Assembly (NCBI GenBank): GCA_945861575.1
Contig: CAMAVD010000004.1
Span: forward strand, 1-64,000
Source: Akkermansia muciniphila
GTDB lineage: Bacteria > Verrucomicrobiota > Verrucomicrobiia > Limisphaerales > UBA11320
Direction: 5' to 3'
Length of the DNA: 64,000 nucleotides
Within the stretch, counting starts at the first letter, position 1; each line of letters starts with the position of its first letter. Of the stretch, positions 10,567 to 21,800 are shown piece by piece. Below the pieces are notes generated by a model. That model searched no databases, had not been told where the DNA came from, and saw nothing but the letters and a program-made list of their open reading frames with translations. Made by a program: the position numbers and the translations under genes.

Positions 10567-12177
10567 CTATCCCGCTGTGAGTGCAGCGCGAGCGTCGTTG
10601 GCGGCTCCGGTCTTTTCAAGGAAGTAATCGTATCCCCCGACGTAGGGAATCACTTGGCCGGCGTTCACATGCAGAACCTTCGTGGCCAGATGGCGAATGA
10701 AGTGAACATCATGGGAGATGAAGACCAAGGTGCCTTCATACCGCTCCAGCGCGAGGGTGAGCGACTCGACGGTATGGATGTCCAAATGGGTCGTGGGCTC
10801 GTCCATGAGCAGCAGGTTCGGCGGATCCACCAGAAACTTCACCAGGTTCAAACGGCTCTTCTCGCCTCCGCTCAACACAGCCGTTTTCTTGATGATGTCA
10901 TCTTTGCGGAACATGAAGGATCCCAGCACGCCTCGCACCTCCTCCTCTCGGAGCCCCCCTGCGCTGGACAAGGCCTCTTCTAAGACCGTCTTTTCTGCGT
11001 CGAGGGTGTCGGCCCGATGCTGGCTGAAGTACCCGAGCTTTGCGGCATGCCCCAGCTTCCTCTCGCCCTTCTGAAATTCGACCATGCCCGCCAGAATTTT
11101 GAGCAAGGTGGATTTCCCGGCCCCATTGGGCCCGACGAGCACCGTACGCTCGGAGCGCTCGATCAGCAGATCCAGGCCGCTATAAACTTGGTTGGTTCCA
11201 TAGGCCATATGGATTCCCTCTAGGGTGACTGCTCGCTGCCCGCCTCGGGGTGGCTGCGGAATTTGGAAGCGGAAGGGCTTCCGCGGGGCCATTGGCTTCT
11301 CAATCAATTCCATCCGCTCGATCTGCTTGAGCTTGCTCATCGCCTGCGATGCTTTGGAGGGGATTGCACGGAATCGGTCGGCAAACTCCTGCAATGCCTG
11401 GATTTCCTTCTGCTGATTCTTGTAGGAAGTCAGGCGCTGCTCGTAGCGCTCTTCGCGCTGTACGAGGTAGTCGGAGTAGTTGCCGGTGTATCCGATCAGT
11501 TTCTTTTCGGAGATCTCATGCACTTGGCTGACCACCTCATCCATGAATTGACGATCATGCGAGATCAGCAGCAGGGCTCCGGAGTAGTTTTTGAGATAGT
11601 TCTGGAGCCAGAGCAGCGAGAGGAGGTCGAGATGGTTGGTGGGCTCATCCAGCAGGAGAAGGTCGGGCTCCATCACGAGCAGGCGGGCGAGGCGCGCGCG
11701 CATGATCCAGCCCCCGCTCATCTCCTTGGCTTTGCGATCGAAGTCGGTCTCGCGATAGCCGAGGCCGCGCAGCATTTTCTTGGCCTTTGTTTCAACCTGA
11801 GGATCGCTCAATGCGCCGTGTTTAGCGTGTGCCTCCAGATACTCGGGGCTGGCTACATCCCCGGCGGACTCCAGCTCGTGAAGCCGTTTCTCTAGGCGAG
11901 GCAACTCATCGACGCGGCCTGTGGCCACGTCCAGGATCGTTTCCTCCCCATGGGCCTCACCTTCCTGAGGGAGGTAACCGACCATCGTCCACTCGTCACG
12001 CTGCACCGCTCCGGAGTCCGGGGTCTTGTGGCCAAGGATGATCGAAAGAAGCGTGGTCTTGCCGGCACCGTTGGGGCCAACCAGGGCGACTCGATCACCG
12101 TAATTCACGTCGAACGACGCGTTCTCAAAGAGAACACGTCCGCCCAAGGTCATCTTTAACTCTCGAATTGTGAGCAT
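10567..12177 (-). CDS. ABC-F family ATP-binding protein
   Basis: Two ABC modules (GPNGAGKTTLL/LLLLDEPTNHLD and GPNGAGKSTLL/LLLMDEPTTHLD), no TM domain. Start taken at MLTIRELKM. Confidence 0.94.
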   Translation of the reverse strand: MLTIRELKMTLGGRVLFENASFDVNYGDRVALVGPNGAGKTTLLSIILGHKTPDSGAVQRDEWTMVGYLPQEGEAHGEETILDVATGRVDELPRLEKRLHELESAGDVASPEYLEAHAKHGALSDPQVETKAKKMLRGLGYRETDFDRKAKEMSGGWIMRARLARLLVMEPDLLLLDEPTNHLDLLSLLWLQNYLKNYSGALLLISHDRQFMDEVVSQVHEISEKKLIGYTGNYSDYLVQREERYEQRLTSYKNQQKEIQALQEFADRFRAIPSKASQAMSKLKQIERMELIEKPMAPRKPFRFQIPQPPRGGQRAVTLEGIHMAYGTNQVYSGLDLLIERSERTVLVGPNGAGKSTLLKILAGMVEFQKGERKLGHAAKLGYFSQHRADTLDAEKTVLEEALSSAGGLREEEVRGVLGSFMFRKDDIIKKTAVLSGGEKSRLNLVKFLVDPPNLLLMDEPTTHLDIHTVESLTLALERYEGTLVFISHDVHFIRHLATKVLHVNAGQVIPYVGGYDYFLEKTGAANDARAALTAG

Positions 12178-12266
12178 GGAATTGTGAGGTCTGTGCCTGG
12201 GGACCGGCACCAAACCGAAGAAAGGGAGAGACTATGCATAGAAACCCCGCCGTCAATGGCTCACTT

Positions 12267-13772
12267 TCAAACACCGGGGCTCAGGACTGGTCTCAGGACC
12301 TCGCCGTGGACATCGGTGAGCCGCCGTTCTATCCCGTTGTGGTAGAAGCTGAGGCGCTCGTGGTCGAGTCCGAGAATGTGCAGAATGGTGGCATGAAAAT
12401 CGTAGACGGTGGCGATGTCTTCAGCTGCTTTGTAGCCAAATTCATCGGTGGCGCCGTAGCTGAAGGGAGCCTTCACTCCTGCACCCGCGAGCCAGGCGGT
12501 AAACCCAGCGGGATTGTGGTCACGTCCGCTGGCTCCCGCCTGGAAGGTGGGCATGCGTCCGAACTCTGTGCACCAGACTACCAAGGTGTCCTTGAGCAGC
12601 CCGCGCTCCTTGAGATCCGTCAGCAGCGCAGCGGTGGGCTGATCCAGCACTTCGCCATGGACGGTATACTGGTCCTTCAGCACCTTGTGACCATCCCAAT
12701 TGCTCGTCCCTTCCCCGCCGACCTGGTAGGCTCCGTTTAAGAGTTGGACGAAGCGCACTCCTTTTTCGATGAGCCGCCGTGCAAGAATGCAGTTTCGGGC
12801 GTAGCCCGCTTTCACCTCCTGGGTGCGATTCCCGGTGGCGTCGGCCCCATACTGTTTGAGCACATGGGCTGGCTCGGTGGAGATATCGCAGACCTCAGGT
12901 ACTGACAGTTGCATCCGTGCTGCCAGCTCGTAACTGGAAATCCGAGCAGCAAGCTCCGTGTCTCCCGGGTAGCCGCCGAGATGATGCTGGTTGAGCCGGG
13001 CGATGAATTCCCGCGTCGCTCGGTCTCGAGCGGGGCTGATCCCTTGCGGACGGGACAGGTTGCGCAGGGGTTTGATGGCGTTGAAGTCTGTCCCCTGGAA
13101 CGCGGCCGGGAGAAAGCCGGGGTTCCAGCAGTTGCCGGCGGACTGAGGTGCGCCTCGGGGATCGGGAATCGCGACGTAGGCCGGTAGGTTGTCGTTGACG
13201 CTGCCTAGGGCATAGGTGGTCCAAGCTCCCACGCTAGGAAAGCCATCCAGCGTGAAGCCCGTGTTCATGAAGTTTTCGCCCGGACCATGGGTGTTGGTTT
13301 TTCCCTTGAGGGAATGGACGAAGCACATTTCATCGGCCAGGTCGCCCAGGCGCGGGACGAGTTCCGAAATCATCTTGCCCGACTTCCCTCGAGCGCGGAA
13401 CTCCCATGGGCTCTTATTGAGCGCTCCCTGACCTCCCTGGAAGGTAACCAGCTTGTCCCCTCCTGGCATTGGCTGGCCGTGTCGCTTGATGAGCTCCGGC
13501 TTGTAGTCAAAGGTGTCAAGGTGGCTGCAGCCGCCGGCCGAGAAGATCATGAGCACCTGCTTGGCCCGTGGGGCAAAGTGGGGTTCTCGCACCGCGTTCG
13601 GATTCGCAGCGTCGATTTTCGGGCGTGCGGGCTGCTTCCCGCTGAGTTCTGCGGCCAGGAGCCCATCACGACCCAGCAGTTGGGCGAGGGCCATGCCGCT
13701 CAGGGCGGTCGCGCTATGGCTGAGAAAACCTCGTCGGTTCAGAAAGGGATGCGGGGCGGGGGGTAGTGCCAT
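12267..13772 (-). CDS. DUF1501 domain-containing protein
   Basis: [34 protein letters not shown] signal; [54 protein letters not shown]. Confidence 0.93.
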   Translation of the reverse strand: MALPPAPHPFLNRRGFLSHSATALSGMALAQLLGRDGLLAAELSGKQPARPKIDAANPNAVREPHFAPRAKQVLMIFSAGGCSHLDTFDYKPELIKRHGQPMPGGDKLVTFQGGQGALNKSPWEFRARGKSGKMISELVPRLGDLADEMCFVHSLKGKTNTHGPGENFMNTGFTLDGFPSVGAWTTYALGSVNDNLPAYVAIPDPRGAPQSAGNCWNPGFLPAAFQGTDFNAIKPLRNLSRPQGISPARDRATREFIARLNQHHLGGYPGDTELAARISSYELAARMQLSVPEVCDISTEPAHVLKQYGADATGNRTQEVKAGYARNCILARRLIEKGVRFVQLLNGAYQVGGEGTSNWDGHKVLKDQYTVHGEVLDQPTAALLTDLKERGLLKDTLVVWCTEFGRMPTFQAGASGRDHNPAGFTAWLAGAGVKAPFSYGATDEFGYKAAEDIATVYDFHATILHILGLDHERLSFYHNGIERRLTDVHGEVLRPVLSPGV

Positions 13773-13782
13773 AGGGATATCC

Positions 13783-16659
13783 TCAAAAAACAAAGAGAAA
13801 CTCGCTGGTATTGTAAAGCGCCCGGCAGAAGGCTTCAAGGCCTTCGCTGCGGATCAGTGCGGCCGATGCTTGCCGCTCAAACCGATCGGCCTCCCGTCCA
13901 TAGGCCAGCCAAAACGCGCGCGCGACCTGGGCCTCGGTCTTCGCTCCCGCCTCCTTTCGCAATCGCGCGGCCAGGAGATCTGCCTGCTGGAGGACGAAGT
14001 TGCTGTTGAACAGATTGAGAGCTTGCAAGGGCGTGTTGGAGCGGCTGCGGCGGGGGATGACCTGATTGCCGCTCGGGCAGTCGAAGGCACCGAAGACGGA
14101 GTCCTGTTCCTGGCGGATCCGGGTGAGATAGACCATCCGTCGAAACTCGTTGGTGCTGAAGCTCTCCTTCGGGAAGTAGCGATAGACATTGTCGACCTCC
14201 ACTTTCTGGAGATAAAAGCCAGGGCCGCCCATGCTTAGATCCAGAGCCCCTGAGGCCGCAAGAATACAGTCGCGGATCGATTCCGCCTCCAGGCGCCGTG
14301 GCGGGAAGCGCCAAAGGAGCCGAGCATCGGCATCCACCGACAACCCTTCGCTTCGAGGTGCCGCGGACTGGCCGAATGTCCGCGAGAGAAGAATCTGCTT
14401 CTGCAGATGTTTGACGCTCCACCCGCTCCGAACAAACTCATCCGCCAGCCAGTCCAAGAGGGCAGGATGGGTGGGGGTGCCCCCATTGGCGCCGAAGTCG
14501 CTGGGGGTGTCGACAATTCCAAGGCCAAAAAGGTAGTGCCAGATGCGGTTCACCATCACCCGTGCAGTAAGAGGGTTGCGGGGGCTAGCAATCCATTCGG
14601 CCAATTGGAGACGCCGCCTCTGCTCCGGCTCGTCGACCGCAAGGCCCAGCGAGCCCAGAATGGCCACCGCGCTGGGAGCGACCACTTCGCGCTCCTGCAA
14701 CGGATCCCCGCGATAAAGACGGTGTACGGGCTTGGGCTGTGAGAAGGTTCCTAACCAGGCTGGTTGTCCCCCGGCGATCCGGCGTATGCGAGCTTCCGTT
14801 TCTTGAATGGCGGCCTGCAAGCCTTTGGCGGAGGTGGCGTCTTGTTCAGAGAGCCGACTCAGAAACGCATTGGGATCCGCTGAACCGGCGGGCGCTCTGT
14901 CGGCAGAGGAGCCAAGCTCGACCCATTTGCCCGAAGGGAGCGACGCTTCTATGCGATAGTCCGTGGCCAAGCGGTCCTTAAACTGGCCCTGACGGTCGCG
15001 GCTCCAGACGATACGTTGGATTGAATGGGTCTTTGGAAAATCCAAACGCACCCAACCGCGACCCGAGGTATCGGAAATCCAGCTCCTCGCATTGCCGGCG
15101 ACCCCGTCGTTGAGGTGCTCCAGCTTGTGAATGGCATGGCCCGGGAGGGTGCCCGAGGCGGTTGGCTTCGTGCCGAGCGAGGCGAGCGCTATATTCGTTC
15201 CGCGGGCATCAAAAACTTCGAGCTCGTCAATACAGGGCTCCGCCCCTGTGGTCCCCTGAATGGTGAATCGGACGGCGTTTGCCTCGATCGCGGGGAAGAG
15301 TTCTTCGTTCAAGCGCTCGTTGACTGCGGGTCGAGGCTCCTTCACCAAGGTTGTCCCTTTTGCGGATGCCGCCTTGGCCTTCAATGAAGCCAGCGCAGAT
15401 TCTTTGGACGCACGCTGTTGTTTCAGACTGGCGAGCTCCAGGGTTTCCTCTGGGTTCAAGGTGCGACGGAGTGGACGTTCGGCAAAGTTCACTCCGGCGA
15501 AGACGGCCTGAACGCCGTAGTAATCCTTCTGTGTGATGGGATCAAACTTGTGATCATGGCAGCGGGCGCAGCCAAGCGTGAGGCCGAGGAAAGCTGTCCC
15601 CGTGGTATTGACGATGTCAGCGAGCTCGTCCTGCCGCTGCATCAGGGTGAGGTTGATATCCGGGCTCTTCACGAGGTCGAAGGCACCCGCCACGAGGAAA
15701 CCCGTGGCCACGTCCACCTCCAGGGCGTCCCCGGCAATCTGCTCGCGGATGAAGCGGTCGTAGGGCTTGTCTTCGTTGAAAGCCTGGATGAGGTAGTCGC
15801 GGTAGGGATAGGCGTTCTTGCGCTCGCGATTCGTCTCAAATCCGTTGGAGTCGGCGTAGCGAACGACATCCATCCAGTGGCGAGCCCAGCGTTCACCGTA
15901 GCGGGGGCTGGCCAGGACGCGGTCCACCAGTGCTTCGACGGCATTCGGATGAGAGTCTTTCACGAACCGACGCACCTCTTCAGGTGTCGGTGGCAGTCCA
16001 TGCAGGACGAGGTAGAGTCGGCGGATGAATGCTGCACGATCGGCGGGGGAGGACAGGGCGAGGCCCTTCTCCGCCAAACGGGCAGATACAAAGGCGTCGA
16101 TGGGATGGGTGGATCTCTGCTTGGGGGTTGCGTTGGCGGGGACCTGGGGACGTTCGACTGGTTTGAGAGACCAGAGCTGCGCCTTGGGCCGCGACTTCTC
16201 CGCTGGCCAATTGGCTCCTTGATCAATCCAGGCCCGAAGCTGGCCAATCTCCGTCGGAGTGAGCCTGTCCCCCTTCTGTGGCATTTCCAGATCTCGGACC
16301 AAATGAGCGACGAAGTGGATCAAGGGACTGCCCGCGCTGTTCCCGGGCTTGATCGCCGGGGCGTGGTTTTCTCCTCCCTTCAGGGCAGACTCGCGGGTAT
16401 CGAGACGGAACCCACCGCGCTGCTTATTCTCTCCGTGACACGAGAGGCACGAACGTTCGAACAGGGGATGGATATCGCGGCTGAAGTCGATGGGGTTGGT
16501 CGCAGCTGGCGGCAGGCTTTGCAGATCCAGAATTGGGGCGGTTGCGCCGAAGACACTGGTGACCATGGCGGCTATCGACAGGGCCAGCGGCAGTCTAAGC
16601 GGTCGCCGCAGCGATCCTTCGATCGATCTTGCTATGGATTCAAGACAACGTGTGCTCAT
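13783..16659 (-). CDS. PSCyt1/DUF1549/DUF1553 protein with an inserted F5/8 type C-like region
   Basis: [29 protein letters not shown] (cytochrome c), [85 protein letters not shown] (discoidin-like), [18 protein letters not shown]. Confidence 0.93.
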   Translation of the reverse strand: MSTRCLESIARSIEGSLRRPLRLPLALSIAAMVTSVFGATAPILDLQSLPPAATNPIDFSRDIHPLFERSCLSCHGENKQRGGFRLDTRESALKGGENHAPAIKPGNSAGSPLIHFVAHLVRDLEMPQKGDRLTPTEIGQLRAWIDQGANWPAEKSRPKAQLWSLKPVERPQVPANATPKQRSTHPIDAFVSARLAEKGLALSSPADRAAFIRRLYLVLHGLPPTPEEVRRFVKDSHPNAVEALVDRVLASPRYGERWARHWMDVVRYADSNGFETNRERKNAYPYRDYLIQAFNEDKPYDRFIREQIAGDALEVDVATGFLVAGAFDLVKSPDINLTLMQRQDELADIVNTTGTAFLGLTLGCARCHDHKFDPITQKDYYGVQAVFAGVNFAERPLRRTLNPEETLELASLKQQRASKESALASLKAKAASAKGTTLVKEPRPAVNERLNEELFPAIEANAVRFTIQGTTGAEPCIDELEVFDARGTNIALASLGTKPTASGTLPGHAIHKLEHLNDGVAGNARSWISDTSGRGWVRLDFPKTHSIQRIVWSRDRQGQFKDRLATDYRIEASLPSGKWVELGSSADRAPAGSADPNAFLSRLSEQDATSAKGLQAAIQETEARIRRIAGGQPAWLGTFSQPKPVHRLYRGDPLQEREVVAPSAVAILGSLGLAVDEPEQRRRLQLAEWIASPRNPLTARVMVNRIWHYLFGLGIVDTPSDFGANGGTPTHPALLDWLADEFVRSGWSVKHLQKQILLSRTFGQSAAPRSEGLSVDADARLLWRFPPRRLEAESIRDCILAASGALDLSMGGPGFYLQKVEVDNVYRYFPKESFSTNEFRRMVYLTRIRQEQDSVFGAFDCPSGNQVIPRRSRSNTPLQALNLFNSNFVLQQADLLAARLRKEAGAKTEAQVARAFWLAYGREADRFERQASAALIRSEGLEAFCRALYNTSEFLFVF

Positions 16660-17122
16660 ACGGTGGGGTGCGGCGTGCCGACATCATTTCTCGGGGTGAA
16701 ACAGATGCATCACCCACTATCAGCGTGTGCACTATAGGGTCTGTGCTCGGTGTTTGACTAGCCTGGATCTGCAGCACCTTACGACGACTCCAAAGGGATA
16801 GTTCAGCACAAACGGGCTTAATACCCGGACTCACGAACGCTGGAGACAAGACTGACAGGCTGCTCGTGACGCTCTGAGTGCCATGAACAATGGCGGCAAA
16901 GCGAAGCACTCCAGCACTTGGCACCTGCTTGCGTCGATGCCACCAAGAAAGCAGAACCTCGAATCCGCGAACCAAAGGTGAACGCTCTGTGAGCGAAACC
17001 AAGGCTGAACCGGTGGGATTGGGAGTCGGTGATCTGTGGATGACAATTGCGGTCTTCACACAGTCGCCTCACCGGCTTCCGCCTACTCTACTCAAAGAAG
17101 ACCCTAATCCCCGCCCCGTGTA

Positions 17123-17214
17123 GAAAGCTTCGTTGAGGTCGCTCCCGCCGGGCTCAGGGAAAGCCAGAGAACGGCCTGCGCTTTACGTGCTTTCTCACGG
17201 GGTCAGGATGGCTG
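17123..17214 (+). repeat. Dispersed intergenic repeat, copy B
   Basis: Same blocks as 199-330, with the ~26-nt spacer GGCTCATCCTCGTTCCACTCCTGCCT absent. Confidence 0.6.
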
Positions 17215-17277
17215 AATCTGGCCTTCATCCTGTGGTCAGAGTGCCGATCACGATCGTCTTCTTCAACGAACCGGTTG

Positions 17278-18573
17278 TCAGCTTAACTTCCAGTCGCCCC
17301 GGTAGTTGACCGCTTTGAGCAGTTTGTCGGCAGTCGGATCGTCGAGGACCTGTTCGTTTTTCGGATCCCACTTCAAGGCTCGACCTAGCGCGGCAGAAAC
17401 ATATCCGAGATGGCCCGGGGTGATCGAACGATGGGCCGCCTCGGCGGGCGCGATGCATTCTTTTCGGGTTCGAACCCCCTCAATGAAGTTCGCATGATGA
17501 TCCCCGGAGACGTAGGCCTTGATGGGACCCCGATTGAAATCGGGACGAATCCATTCCTCATTGGAAGATTCGATTTTACCGCGATCCGCGAAAATCCACC
17601 CGTTCTGTCCGATCCACTTGGTGCCCATTCGATTTTTGTTGGAGAGGGAGGAAGTGATGCCCCCTTCGAATTCGCACTTCACCTCGTAATTGATGGGATT
17701 GTCCCACATTCCCTTTTCGGGGAACGTAAACCCAACCGCTTCCACTTTGGTCGGCCCGCTCTTGTCCATGCCGAGCCCCCAATGGGCAATGTCGTTATGA
17801 TGCCCTATCCAGTCCATGAGCTGTCCGCCCCCGTAGTCCAGGCACCATCTCCAGTTCCAATGTAGCCGATCCGGATTAAAAGGCAGATAGCGGCTGGGGC
17901 CGCACCAGAAGTCGTAGTCGATATCGGCGGGAATCGGAAGGCCGATCCTGCCGTCCTTATCTGTTTTGTTCCCAGTGGGCAGACCAATTTCCACATGCTG
18001 AATCTTGCCCAGGAGTCCGTTTTGAACCGCTTCCACCGCAATGCGAAAGTTCCTGTCGGAACGCTGCTGGGATCCCGTCTGGAAGATCGCCTTCCGCTTG
18101 GCGACCTCCTTGTAAAGCGCCTGACCTTCTCCGAAAAGATGAGTAATGGGTTTCTCGCAATACACATCCTTGCCATTGCGCAGCGCTTCCATAGCGGCCA
18201 GCGCGTGCCAGTGATCCGGCGTGCCTACGATGACAGCATCAATGTCCGGACGCGCGCAGAGTTCGCGGAAATCGCTATACGTGTCGCATCCCTTGTAAAC
18301 ACCGCTGTCCTTTTTCTCAGCGTAGTACTTTTCTACTCTGGCTTTTACGGATTCACGTCCTTTGGACACGTCACAGATGGCCACAATTTGGGTACCGTCT
18401 CGTCTCATGATGCCGTTCATCACGCCAGCTCCTTGGCCTCCGGCTCCAATGAGTCCAACGTTCACACGGTCCCCGGGTGAGATCGTTCTGCCCTGTCCGA
18501 GGGCTGAGGAAGGAATGATCGTAGGAGCCACAATGGCTCCCGCCGCTAGTTTGACAAAATCTCGCCGCTTCAT
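17278..18573 (-). CDS. Gfo/Idh/MocA family oxidoreductase (secreted, Tat-like signal)
   Basis: MKRRDFVKLAAGAIVAPTIIPSSALG; VNVGLIGAGGQGAGVMNGIM; DIDAVIVGTPDHWHALAAMEALRNGKDVYCEKPITH. Confidence 0.93.
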   Translation of the reverse strand: MKRRDFVKLAAGAIVAPTIIPSSALGQGRTISPGDRVNVGLIGAGGQGAGVMNGIMRRDGTQIVAICDVSKGRESVKARVEKYYAEKKDSGVYKGCDTYSDFRELCARPDIDAVIVGTPDHWHALAAMEALRNGKDVYCEKPITHLFGEGQALYKEVAKRKAIFQTGSQQRSDRNFRIAVEAVQNGLLGKIQHVEIGLPTGNKTDKDGRIGLPIPADIDYDFWCGPSRYLPFNPDRLHWNWRWCLDYGGGQLMDWIGHHNDIAHWGLGMDKSGPTKVEAVGFTFPEKGMWDNPINYEVKCEFEGGITSSLSNKNRMGTKWIGQNGWIFADRGKIESSNEEWIRPDFNRGPIKAYVSGDHHANFIEGVRTRKECIAPAEAAHRSITPGHLGYVSAALGRALKWDPKNEQVLDDPTADKLLKAVNYRGDWKLS

Positions 18574-18854
18574 GGTCGGCAGGGTATCGCACCGGGCCTC
18601 CACTTCAATGCAATTTTTTAATCAAACCTCCTCAGGGGCGCATCTCAGCAAAACGGTCGCGGCCCTGGCTGCGGAATGTCAGCACGTTACTGGAAGCTTG
18701 TCGAAGCCTCGCGGCACCCAGTAGGTTGGCTGGACTGCTCCTGATGAAACTGAAGGAACAGACGTCTGAGTCCGGTCACCTGGACGCCGCACTTTGCGCC
18801 GCGCCGACGGTGTGGTGAAACGACCCTGGCGGAAGTCTCGAAAGGAATCATGGC

Positions 18855-21800
18855 ATGAAGATCAAAAATCGAATCAGAGAGGTCTGTTTCCTCATCATCG
18901 GCTGCGCTGCATTGGTCGGAACGCCGACGGTGCGGTCGGCCGACCATCCACTCTTCGCCCGCACCAACCTGATGGCCTGGTGCATTGTACCCTTCGACGC
19001 CAAAAAGCGCGGCCCCGAGGAACGCGCGGCGATGATGGAACAGCTCGGCTTCAAACATTTTGCCTACGACTATCGCGCCGAACACCTCCCGCAGTTCGAC
19101 GCGGAGATCGCCGCATGCAAAAAGCACGGTGTGGGCTTCGATGCGTGGTGGTTTCCCACCGTGATGAACGACGAGGCCCGGCTCATCCTCGAGGTGCTGA
19201 AGCGAAACAACGTGAAAGCGCAACTCTGGGTCACGGGTGGCGGCGATCCCACGAAGACCTCGGAGGAACAGCGCGCGCGTGTGGAGGCGGAGGCCAAGCG
19301 CATTCGTTCCATCGCAGAAGCCGCCGCCCCGATCGGTTGCACGGTAGCGCTCTACAATCACGGCGGCTGGTTCGGTGAACCGGAGAACCAAGTGCAGATC
19401 ATCCGTCGCCTCCAGCAAGACGGCATCCGCAACGTCGGCATCGTATACAATCAGCATCATGGGCACGATCATCTTGACCGTTTCGCCACGCTACTCGAAG
19501 CCATGAAGCCCCACCTCCTCGTGCTGAATCTCAATGGCATGACGCGCAACGGCGACAAGGTGGGAAAAAAAATCCTTCCGCTCGGTCAAGGCGATCTCGA
19601 TCTTGGGCTGCTAAAGACGATTCGCGATAGCGGCTGGCGAGGGCCCATCGGCATTCTCAATCACACCGACGAGGACGCCGAGGCTCGCCTGCGCGACAAC
19701 CTCGACGGCCTGGATTGGCTCGTGCCGCAACTCGATGGCAAACCCGCTGGGCCAAAGCCGACGCCACGCAGCTGGCGTGAACCGGCCCCGCCCGCCGCAC
19801 CGAAAAAGTCCGTCGGCCAAGCCTCGCTCTCGCCGGCGTTCGGCCAGGCGCTGAGCGGCGGAATGGTCGTGGAAGGCAAGGCCGAGTATCGCTCGCGACC
19901 CATCACTGTCGAATGCCGCGCCAAGATCGACAGCAAGGGTGAATTTAACATTCTCGTCGCCAGCGACTCCAAGGCGTCGGCGGAACATTGGGAGCTATAC
20001 ACCTACGCCGGCAGCGGGGTTCTGAGTCTCTATCAGCCGGGACGGGGTGGCGAAGTGCGTTCGGATGTGGATGTCTGTGACGGCCGCTGGCATACACTGG
20101 CCGCCGTGATCGAACCGGATCGCGTCCGCCTTTACATCGACGGGAAGCTGGTGAAAGACGCTCCGACCAAACCGTTGACGGGAACACCGATTCCCGGGGG
20201 CCTGGCGTTCGGAGCCTTGGTGGAAGGCGGGATCGGCTGCGACGGTGTGATCGACGACGTGCGACTTTCCAGAGGCGTGCGTGCCATTTCGGATATGTCG
20301 AGTGAGCCGCTCAAGAGAGACGCTCAAACCATTGGCCTTTGGAGCTTCGACGACTCGAAGGCCTCCATTCGGCCGCCACCCGATCCGTGGGCTGTCGAGG
20401 ATGCAAAGGCACGGGCCGCTTTGCCCGAGTTCCAGGAGATACCCGCAGCCAAGCTCGCCGAACTCACTCCCGCCGCGAACTGGCCGCGCGTCGAATCCGT
20501 AACCAACTGGCATCGGTCGCTCGGGGATGCGACTTCGAGCCGCTTCTCGGCGCTCGCGCAGATTAACCGCGAGAACGTGAAGCGCCTCGAGGTCGCGTGG
20601 ACCTATCACTCGAAGGACGGCGTCGGTAACATCCAGTGCAATCCGATCATCGTGGACGGCGTGATGTTCGCGCCGACGGCCGGTCATCACATCGTTGCCC
20701 TGGATGCCGCCACCGGAGTCGAGCTGTGGCGATTCAAGCCGGAGATTCGCAAGGGCGGGATGCGTCTCGAAGATTTCCCGGCGCGCCGCGGGCTGCTCTT
20801 CTGGCCTGGTGATGGGGAAGCGCCCGCGCGGATTCTCTTCACCTGCGGCAATTGGATCTACGCGCTCGATCCGAAGACAGGCCAGCCCCTCGGCGGCTTC
20901 GGCGACAACGGCCGTACAGTCCTTCCCACCGGCGGCACAGTGGCGGGCGCGGTGTTCAAGAACGTCCTCGTCGTGCCCGGCTTCAACCGGGATGTGTTCG
21001 GCTGCGACATCCGGAGCGGGAAACCACTGTGGACCTTTCACACCCTGCCGCAACCCGGGGAGTATGGTCACGAGACCTGGAGCCGGGTTTCGGACGGGGC
21101 CAATTGTTGGGGCGGCATGGCGCTCGATGAGCAACGAGGCATTGCCTATCTGGCGACGGGCTCGCCGAAGCCGAACTTCGTCGGCACCGGACATCATGGC
21201 GACAACCTGTTTTCGAACTGCCTCCTCGCGCTCGACGCGCTGACCGGAAAGCGCCTCTGGCACTTTCAGGAGATTCGCCATGACATCTGGGACTGGGATA
21301 TCCCCGCGCCTCCGAACCTGGTGACCGTGAATCGCGACGGCAAGCGCGTGGATGCTGTCGCCCAGGTCACCAAGCTCGGCAACACGCTCCTGCTCGATCG
21401 CGTGACCGGCCAGCCGTTATTTCCCGTCCGTCTGCGCCGGGCGCCGACCTCGAAACTGCCCGGCGAACAAACCGCGCCGTATCAGCCCGACATCCAACTG
21501 CCCGAGCCATTCGCGCGCCAGCAGTTCAGCCCTGCCGAGGTGACCACGCGCAGTGAGGAGGCGCGTGGATACATCGAGAAGCGCGTGGCGAATGTGAACT
21601 CCGGCTGGTTCGAGCCGTTCGAGGAAGGCAAGCCGACGGTACTTTACAACATTCATGGCGGCGCCGAGTGGACCGGGGCGGCGTTCGACCCGACCAGCGG
21701 CTGCCTCTATGTGAGTGCCAACGAGATTCCGTGGATTGTCACCGTCTTTAGCGATGAACCCGAGCCGGCGCCCGATCCAAAGAACCCGACCTTGGGTGAG

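Noticed and set aside
15418-16737. 439-aa plus-strand ORF
   Set aside because: Antisense to the PSCyt1/DUF1553 gene; a by-product of high GC content.
16640-17059. 139-aa minus-strand ORF between the PSCyt1 gene and the oxidoreductase
   Set aside because: Overlaps the start of the PSCyt1 gene and is repeat-like; no domain recognised.
19995-21281. 428-aa minus-strand ORF
   Set aside because: Antisense to the PQQ fusion gene; no domain.
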